Positions 15,599-20,816 of a DNA stretch of 20,816 bases are shown one piece after another (positions within the stretch are counted from its first letter, which is position 1; every line of letters begins with the position of its first letter). The notes beneath the pieces are model-generated. The model did not search any database and was not told the origin of the DNA. It was given only the letters and a program-made list of their open reading frames with translations. This stretch comes from a virus. The stretch spans positions 1 to 20,816 of IMG/VR virus record IMGVR_UViG_3300034062_002820; one strand, written 5' to 3'. Position numbers and translations under genes: made by a program.

Positions 15599-17090
15599 AA
15601 ACCTCGAAAAGCTGAAAACTGCCCTTCCCACCATGCCGGAGAAGGAAAAACGGCGTGTCGCTGAGCTTCTTAAGCAGTATCAGACCCAGATCACGCAGAA
15701 GTTGGGCAAAGATTCGTTCCTAGACTTCATCCAGCACGTCTATCCGGGCTACAAGGTGGGTCCGCACCATCAGAGATTGGCTAAAATCTTCGAGGATATC
15801 GAGGCAGGCAAGAAAAAAAGAGTCATCGTCAACATCGCTCCGCGTCATGGCAAGAGCGAGATGATCTCGTACCTAGCCCCTGCTTGGTTCTTAGGCAAAA
15901 ACCCGCAGAAAAAGGTCATCATGGCGTCCCACACCGCTGATTTGGCGGTGAACTTCGGTCGTCGGGTGCGTAACTTGGTCGGTTCGGAGTCGTATCGTGA
16001 CATCTTCCCCAATGTATCTCTTCAAGCCGACAGCAAGTCTGCGTCTCGTTGGGGTACGAATTTTAACGGTGAGTATTTCGCTATTGGCGTTGGCGGCGCT
16101 CTTGCTGGCCGTGGTGCCGATCTCTTTATTATTGACGACCCTCATTCTGAACAGGAAGCTAAGCAAGGTCGCGCAGACGTATTCGAGCCAGCATGGGAGT
16201 GGTTCCAGTCAGGCCCTGTCCAGCGACTGATGCCGGGTGGCTCAATTATCGTGGTGATGACTCGGTGGTCGAAGATGGACCTGACCGGCAAGATCGTAGA
16301 CCACATGACCCGTGAAGACGAGGCAGATGAGTGGGAAGTGGTCGAGTTCCCTGCGATTTTGAACGAGAAACCGCTATGGCCAGAGTTCTGGAGCATAGAC
16401 GAGTTGATGGGCAAGAAGGCTTCGATGGACGTGCGGTACTGGCAGGCCCAGTACATGCAGCAGCCGACTTCGGAGGAAGGTGCCCTCATCAAGCGCGAGT
16501 GGTGGCAGGTCTGGGAGAAAGAGGACCCGCCTCATTGTGAGCACATCATCCTGTCGCTCGACGCTGCCCAAGAGAAGACCAACCGGTCGGACTTCAACGC
16601 CCTCCTGACTTGGGGGGTGTTTTTCAACGAAGAGACTAAAAACTACAACATCATCCTGTTGAACTCCATCAAGCAGCGGTTGGAGTTCCCGGAACTGAAG
16701 CAGTTGGTGCTGGAGGAGTACAAGGACTGGCAGCCCGACACCTTCATCGTCGAGAAGAAATCGAACGGCGCGGCGCTCTATCAGGAGATGCGTCGGATGG
16801 GGGTGCCCATCTCAGAGTTCACGCCGGGCAAGGGTCAGGACAAGATAAGCAGAGTAAACGCCGTATCAGACCTCTTCTCTTCCGGTATAGTCTGGGTCCC
16901 AGACCGCCGCTGGGCTTGGGAGGTGGTCGAGGAGTGCAACGACTTCCCGAGCGGGTCTAACGACGACTTGGTTGACGCGACGACTTTGGCACTCTTGAGG
17001 TTCAGGCAAGGAGGGTTCATCCGCCTGCCGACAGACGAGCCAGAGCCGACGAAGTGGTTCAAGAGCCACCGACGCGAAGCCTACTACTAG
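15579..17090 (+). CDS. terL: Terminase large subunit (503 aa)
   Basis: The motor ATPase/nuclease of DNA packaging. The ATPase half has Walker A APRHGKS (residues 87-93), Walker B LFIIDDPH (182-189) and the coupling motif VMTRW (226-230). The RNase H-like nuclease half has SLDAAQ (Asp328), FIVEKKSNG (Glu392) and NDDLVDATT (Asp462/Asp466), so all acidic nuclease residues appear present. The length is typical for this Terminase_6-type group. The start is GTG at 15579-15581, overlapping the small subunit gene by 20 bases, with AGGCGAG nearby; the N-terminal 40 residues form a helical linker (MPEKEKRRVAELLKQYQTQ). The portal follows after ten bases. The enzyme works at the capsid vertex with the portal. 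Confidence 0.96.
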   Translation: MLQLTPENLEKLKTALPTMPEKEKRRVAELLKQYQTQITQKLGKDSFLDFIQHVYPGYKVGPHHQRLAKIFEDIEAGKKKRVIVNIAPRHGKSEMISYLAPAWFLGKNPQKKVIMASHTADLAVNFGRRVRNLVGSESYRDIFPNVSLQADSKSASRWGTNFNGEYFAIGVGGALAGRGADLFIIDDPHSEQEAKQGRADVFEPAWEWFQSGPVQRLMPGGSIIVVMTRWSKMDLTGKIVDHMTREDEADEWEVVEFPAILNEKPLWPEFWSIDELMGKKASMDVRYWQAQYMQQPTSEEGALIKREWWQVWEKEDPPHCEHIILSLDAAQEKTNRSDFNALLTWGVFFNEETKNYNIILLNSIKQRLEFPELKQLVLEEYKDWQPDTFIVEKKSNGAALYQEMRRMGVPISEFTPGKGQDKISRVNAVSDLFSSGIVWVPDRRWAWEVVEECNDFPSGSNDDLVDATTLALLRFRQGGFIRLPTDEPEPTKWFKSHRREAYY

Positions 17091-17100
17091 GAGAATTTAG

Positions 17101-19623
17101 ATGGCCATTGACAAAGCACTGTATGAAGCTCCGGTTGGCATTGGTGCCGCTGTCGAGCCTGACATCCAGATTGAGATAGAAGACCCCGAAGCGGTCCGCA
17201 TCAACCTAGACGGTGCTCTCATCGAGCTGATGAAAGATGAGCCTCGTGCCGAGGACTTCGACGCCAACCTCGCGGAGTACATGAGCGAGGGAGACTTGCA
17301 GAGTCTGGCAAGTGAGTTGATCGGGAACTATGAGCAGGACCTCTCCAGCCGCAAGGACTGGCTGGACACTTATGTAAAAGGGCTGAAGATCCTTGGCATC
17401 CGGTACGAAGAGCGTACGGAGCCGTGGCCGGGTGCGTGTGGCGTGTTCCACCCCCTCCTCATGGAGTCGGCGGTCAAGTTCCAGTCCGAGACCATCATGG
17501 AGACCTTCCCTGCGGCAGGGCCGGTCAAGACCAAGATCATCGGTAAGGAGACCCCGGAGAAGAAAGACTCCGCCATCCGTGTCTCGGATGACATGAACTA
17601 TCAGTTGACCGAGGTCATGAAGGAGTACCGCCCTGAGCATGAGCGGATGCTGCTCAGCCTCGCCTTGGCAGGCAACGCCTTCAAGAAGGTTTACTTCGAC
17701 CCGAGTCTCGCCCGACAGGCGGCGATCTATATCCCGGCTGAAGACATCATCGTGCCCTACGGTGCGCCGAACCTTGAGACCGCAGAGCGCGTCACGCATC
17801 GGATGCGTAAGACCAAGAATGAACTGATCAAACTGCAGTACGCAGGGTTCTATCGAGACATCGACTTGGGTGAACCGGTCCGCACGATGGACGAGGTGGA
17901 GAAGCAGAAGGCAGAGGACCAAGGCTTCTCAGCCACGATGGACAATCGGTTCCAGTTGCTTGAGATGCATGTCAATCTTGACCTTGCTGGCTACCCGGAT
18001 ACGGATGAGGACAACAACGAGACAGGCATCGCTCTTCCTTATGTGGTGACCATCGAGAAGGGCACCGGGACGGTCTTGGCGATACGAAGGAACTATAGAG
18101 AGGATGACCGACTTAAAGAGAAGCGGCAGCACTTTGTCCATTACGGATATATTCCCGGTTTTGGCTTCTATTATTTCGGGCTTATCCACCTCATCGGTGG
18201 GCACAGCAAGGCCGCGACCTCTCTCCTTCGCCAACTTGTCGATGCCGGAACTCTTAGCAATCTTCCGGGTGGTCTCAAGTCACGTGGCCTGCGTATCAAG
18301 GGAGACGACACCCCCATCGCTCCCGGCGAGTGGCGAGACGTAGATGTACCCTCGGGTGCGGTGCGCGACAACATCCTGCCGTTGCCCTATAAAGAACCCT
18401 CGCAGACCCTTGCGATGCTCTTGGACAAGCTCGTCGAGGAAGGCCGTCGTTTTGCTGCGGTGTCGGACCTGAAGGTCTCGGACATGTCTTCGCAGGCTCC
18501 GGTTGGTACGACGCTTGCCATCCTTGAGCGCGTGCTTAAGGTGATGACGGCTGTTCAGGCCCGCATCTATTACACGATGAAGCAGGAGTTCAAGCTCCTC
18601 GCCCTCATCATCCGCGACAACACCCCGGACGAGTATTCGTACGAGCCGGAAGTCGGCAAGCGCAGCGCCAAGAAGGCTGACTACGATGACGTAGATGTCA
18701 TCCCGGTGTCGGACCCGAACGCGGCCACGATGTCGCAGAAGATCGTGCAGTACCAAGCAGTGCTCCAGTTGTCCCAGACCGCCCCGCAGATCTATGACCT
18801 GCCGCATCTGCACCGTCAGATGATCGAGACGCTTGGTGTCAAGAACGCCGACAAGATCATCCCGTTGCCTTCCGATGCCAAGCCGCGTGACCCCATCACC
18901 GAGAACATGGACCTGATGACGGGCAAGCCGACCAAGGTGTTCATGTATCAGGACCACGAGGCTCACATGCAGGTCCACATGGCGCTGATGCAGGACCCGA
19001 AGATCGCTGCGACGATTGGGCAGAGTCCGCAGGCTCAACAGATGCAAGCGGCCATCCAAGCACACATCATGGAGCACATGGCGTTCCAGTACCGCCGTGA
19101 GATCGAGAAGCAGTTGGGCGCGGCGTTGCCGCCCCTGCCGCAGGATGATAACGAGGAGTACGACCTGCCGCCTGAGTTCGAGGCTCAGCTTTCTCAGCTT
19201 GCTGCGGTTGCCGCAGCGCGTGTCTTGCAGAAGGATCAGGCCGAAGCGCAGATGCAGCAGGCTCAACAGCAGATGCAGGACCCGCTTATCCAGATGCAGC
19301 AGATGGACCTGCAGATCAAGCAGCTCACCGCGCAGACCAAGGCGCAGCAGGCTCAGATGGACGGGCAGATCCGCATGGCTGAGCAACAGCGCAAAGCTCA
19401 AAAGGATATGGTGGACGCCGCTGCCAAACTCGACGAGTTGGAGCTTCGCAAGGCCGAGATCTCCGCTTCGCAGCAGCTTGATGCAGCACGCCTTGGCGTA
19501 GACATCCAGAAGGACAAGGCTGCCCTTTCTGCCAAGCAGCAGATCGAGGGGGTCCGGCTTGGGCTTGATATCGGCAAGGCGCGGGACGATGCGGACCTGC
19601 GCCGCAGGGGTACTGAAAAGTGA
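17101..19623 (+). CDS. Portal protein, P22-like (840 aa)
   Basis: The dodecameric vertex protein through which DNA enters the capsid. The ATG has AGGAG seven bases upstream. After an acidic start the sequence shows DLSSRKDWLDTYVKGLKILG, then EPWPGACGVFHPLLMESAVK and QSETIMETFPAAGPVKTKII (around residues 105-150), characteristic of P22-type portals. Further come LSLALAGNAFKKVYFDPSLA, FHYGYIPGFGFYYFGL-like residues near 350, and LPYKEPSQTLAMLLDKLVEE. The last ~150 residues are a long glutamine- and alanine-rich helix (QAEAQMQQAQQQMQDPLIQM and so on) corresponding to the barrel/crown helix, here unusually long. P22 portal is 725 residues, so this is bigger. It overlaps the next gene by GTGA. Confidence 0.93.
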   Translation: MAIDKALYEAPVGIGAAVEPDIQIEIEDPEAVRINLDGALIELMKDEPRAEDFDANLAEYMSEGDLQSLASELIGNYEQDLSSRKDWLDTYVKGLKILGIRYEERTEPWPGACGVFHPLLMESAVKFQSETIMETFPAAGPVKTKIIGKETPEKKDSAIRVSDDMNYQLTEVMKEYRPEHERMLLSLALAGNAFKKVYFDPSLARQAAIYIPAEDIIVPYGAPNLETAERVTHRMRKTKNELIKLQYAGFYRDIDLGEPVRTMDEVEKQKAEDQGFSATMDNRFQLLEMHVNLDLAGYPDTDEDNNETGIALPYVVTIEKGTGTVLAIRRNYREDDRLKEKRQHFVHYGYIPGFGFYYFGLIHLIGGHSKAATSLLRQLVDAGTLSNLPGGLKSRGLRIKGDDTPIAPGEWRDVDVPSGAVRDNILPLPYKEPSQTLAMLLDKLVEEGRRFAAVSDLKVSDMSSQAPVGTTLAILERVLKVMTAVQARIYYTMKQEFKLLALIIRDNTPDEYSYEPEVGKRSAKKADYDDVDVIPVSDPNAATMSQKIVQYQAVLQLSQTAPQIYDLPHLHRQMIETLGVKNADKIIPLPSDAKPRDPITENMDLMTGKPTKVFMYQDHEAHMQVHMALMQDPKIAATIGQSPQAQQMQAAIQAHIMEHMAFQYRREIEKQLGAALPPLPQDDNEEYDLPPEFEAQLSQLAAVAAARVLQKDQAEAQMQQAQQQMQDPLIQMQQMDLQIKQLTAQTKAQQAQMDGQIRMAEQQRKAQKDMVDAAAKLDELELRKAEISASQQLDAARLGVDIQKDKAALSAKQQIEGVRLGLDIGKARDDADLRRRGTEK

Positions 19624-19814
19624 GTTATTCAAACGCTCTGGAGTACTTGGACTCAAAACTCCAAGAAGAGCGCATGTTGATCGTAGACACCCTTATCCAA
19701 GGCAAATTGGACGAAGGTGAATACAAACGTCTTTGCGGGGTATTACAGGGTCTTGAACTCGCAAAGAACCACATAAAAGACCTTGCAAAACGCTTGGAGC
19801 GCGACGATGAGTAG
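19620..19814 (+). CDS. Small helical protein between portal and GroES-like gene (64 aa)
   Basis: Starts GTG at 19620-19622, overlapping the portal stop as GTGA. The product MSYSNALEYLDSKLQEERML continues IVDTLIQGKLDEGEYKRLCG and VLQGLELAKNHIKDLAKRLE. It is all helical and charged. Small proteins of this shape (YKRLCGxLQGLxxAxxxI) occur in many podovirus-like genomes right after the portal, perhaps as assembly factors. No known function. Its last eight bases overlap the start of the next gene. Confidence 0.8.
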   Translation: MSYSNALEYLDSKLQEERMLIVDTLIQGKLDEGEYKRLCGVLQGLELAKNHIKDLAKRLERDDE

Positions 19815-20184
19815 CATCAATGTAGAGAAGACACAGGAAGAAGCCACCAAGGCCAAACTCCTGCCAGAACCGAAAGGCTACCGAATCCTGTGTGCCGTGC
19901 CACACGTGGAGGAGGAGTACGAAGGCGGCATCATCAAGGCCGAGGATACCAAGAAGGTCGAGGAGCAGACGACGGTCGTCCTGTTCGTCGTCAAATTGGG
20001 AGACCTCGCCTACAAGGATGAGACCCGCTTCCCGACCGGTGCGTGGTGTAAGGAGGGGGATTTTGTGCTGACACGACCCTATTCCGGCACCCGCGTGGTC
20101 ATCCACGGACGTGAGTTTCGCATCATCAACGACGACACGGTGGAAGCGGTGGTTGAAGACCCCCGTGGCATCCGTCGCGCATAG
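19807..20184 (+). CDS. GroES-like co-chaperonin (125 aa)
   Basis: Start ATG at 19807-19809 with GGAG seven bases upstream, overlapping the previous gene by eight bases. After an N-terminal tail (MSSINVEKTQEEATKAKLLP), the chaperonin-10 beta barrel follows: PKGYRILCAVPHVEEEYEGG (residues 22-41), a mobile-loop-like IIKAEDTKKVEEQTTVV, then VVKLGDLAYKDE, GAWCKEGDFVLTRPYSGTRV and FRIINDDTVEAVVEDPRG. The order barrel, loop, roof (EGDFVL) matches GroES-like phage proteins, which can help the host GroEL fold large capsid proteins (as T4 gp31 does). Its position before scaffold and coat genes supports that. Divergent sequence; activity with host GroEL unproven. Confidence 0.82.
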   Translation: MSSINVEKTQEEATKAKLLPEPKGYRILCAVPHVEEEYEGGIIKAEDTKKVEEQTTVVLFVVKLGDLAYKDETRFPTGAWCKEGDFVLTRPYSGTRVVIHGREFRIINDDTVEAVVEDPRGIRRA

Positions 20185-20193
20185 GAGTAATTT

Positions 20194-20816
20194 ATGGCTA
20201 CTGAACAAACCGAGTTCAAATTTCCTGATGAAATTGAGTCAGAAAAAACTCAATCAAAACAGGAGTTTAACGACGAAATTGAAGTAAAGGTTGAGGATGA
20301 CACACCCGAGGAAGACCGAGGTCGTAAGCCACTGCCTAAAGAGGTAGTTAACGATTTGGAGAATGACGACCTTGAGGAGTATTCCGATAAGGTCAAAAAG
20401 CGTCTTGGTCAGATGAAAAAGGCGTGGCATGACGAGCGCCGCGAAAAAGAGCGTGCAGCGCGGGAGCGGGAGGAAACCTACCGTTTTGCCCAAGCCCAGA
20501 TGGAGGAGAACCGTCGCCTCAAACAACGTCTTGGGGTGGGGGAGAGAGCCTTTGTTAATGAGATGACTAAGGCGGCTAATACCGACCTAGGTGTAGCGAA
20601 AGATAAACTAAAGACTGCTTATGAGTCTGGCGATGCTGAGCAAATCGCCGTTGCTCAAGAAATGCTGACTGATGCAAAACTCAAGTTGCAACAGTTCGCC
20701 CGGTTCCAGCCTGCTTTACAACAGCAGGATTCAGGAGTACAAGTAAACCAACAGGTACCGACGTTACCTACGTATTCGGCTCCAGTCATTGACCAAAAGG
20801 CCGAGGCTTGGAAGCA
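20194..20816 (+). CDS. Probable capsid scaffolding protein (5' part, runs off the window)
   Basis: The ATG at 20194-20196 has AGGAG six bases upstream. The visible 207 residues are extremely charged and low in hydrophobic residues: MATEQTEFKFPDEIESEKTQ and acidic stretches, then VKKRLGQMKKAWHDERREKE followed by long helix (RAAREREETYRFAQAQMEEN). Later come NTDLGVAKDKLKTAYESGDA and a glutamine/proline-rich segment with VNQQVPTLPTYSAP. This is the composition and position (after portal, before coat) of scaffolding proteins. No enzyme motifs. Codon use is richer in A/T than in the neighbouring portal gene. The C-terminus, where coat-binding usually lies, is outside the window. Confidence 0.72.
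   Translation, partial: MATEQTEFKFPDEIESEKTQSKQEFNDEIEVKVEDDTPEEDRGRKPLPKEVVNDLENDDLEEYSDKVKKRLGQMKKAWHDERREKERAAREREETYRFAQAQMEENRRLKQRLGVGERAFVNEMTKAANTDLGVAKDKLKTAYESGDAEQIAVAQEMLTDAKLKLQQFARFQPALQQQDSGVQVNQQVPTLPTYSAPVIDQKAEAWK

Noticed and set aside
18280-19656. 458-codon minus-strand frame opposite the portal gene
   Set aside because: A shadow of the portal codon bias; the leucine/arginine-rich product has no domain, and the plus strand encodes a clear portal.

Overview
The window reads as part of a tailed double-stranded DNA bacteriophage genome (Caudoviricetes), most likely one with a P22-type portal. The evidence is a divergent phage layout, a family A DNA polymerase, a DUF3310 protein, a VRR-NUC nuclease, a terminase pair, a P22-like portal, a phage GroES-like protein and a probable scaffold. 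No integrase, repressor, tRNA or CRISPR array was recognised, so lifestyle is undetermined. The host cannot be named; the GC-rich composition and strong AGGAGGT ribosome binding sites fit a proteobacterium, which is only an inference.

Layout. From 14041 leftward to base 1, every gene is on the minus strand (early, replication and accessory genes). From 15017 rightward, every gene is on the plus strand (terminase small subunit, terminase large subunit, portal, a small protein, GroES-like, scaffold). Between them is a ~975-base non-coding divergence region. It holds seven TTGTGTCA/TGACACAA repeats in both orientations, an AT-rich island and a very GC-rich stretch next to the terminase genes. 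It is the best candidate here for divergent promoters, a replication origin and/or a packaging site.

The leftward arm splits into four blocks. (1) 14041-12408: four conserved but functionally unknown proteins, with a promoter-like element at the start and a strong intrinsic terminator at 12345-12372. (2) 12090-9228: eleven tiny genes. Several are joined by near-identical ribosome-binding/stop/start junctions, and two of them are paralogous helix-turn-helix mini-proteins. Arrays of GCTCGCAC lie at both edges. (3) 9163-8487: a VRR-NUC nuclease coupled to an HTH-DUF3310 protein, followed by a ~440-base period-5 array (GGNNN on the transcribed minus strand) ending in an intrinsic terminator at 8022-8045. 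(4) 7972-1: a compact, mostly overlapping operon. It has a conserved protein with a glycine-rich C-terminus, a hypothetical protein, a SAM methyltransferase, a 42-residue protein, a TPR plus double glycosyltransferase fusion and a stand-alone glycosyltransferase. Then come many small proteins, including a tandem paralogous pair and a zinc-finger-like mini-protein, and finally the N-terminal 317 residues of DNA polymerase.

The left arm therefore probably carries replication and host-takeover functions plus a glycan/methyl modification module. The right arm starts capsid assembly and DNA packaging. The least explained features are the period-5 array with its CCTGCGAT anchors, the TGTGTCA repeat field, and the repeated gene-junction cassettes.
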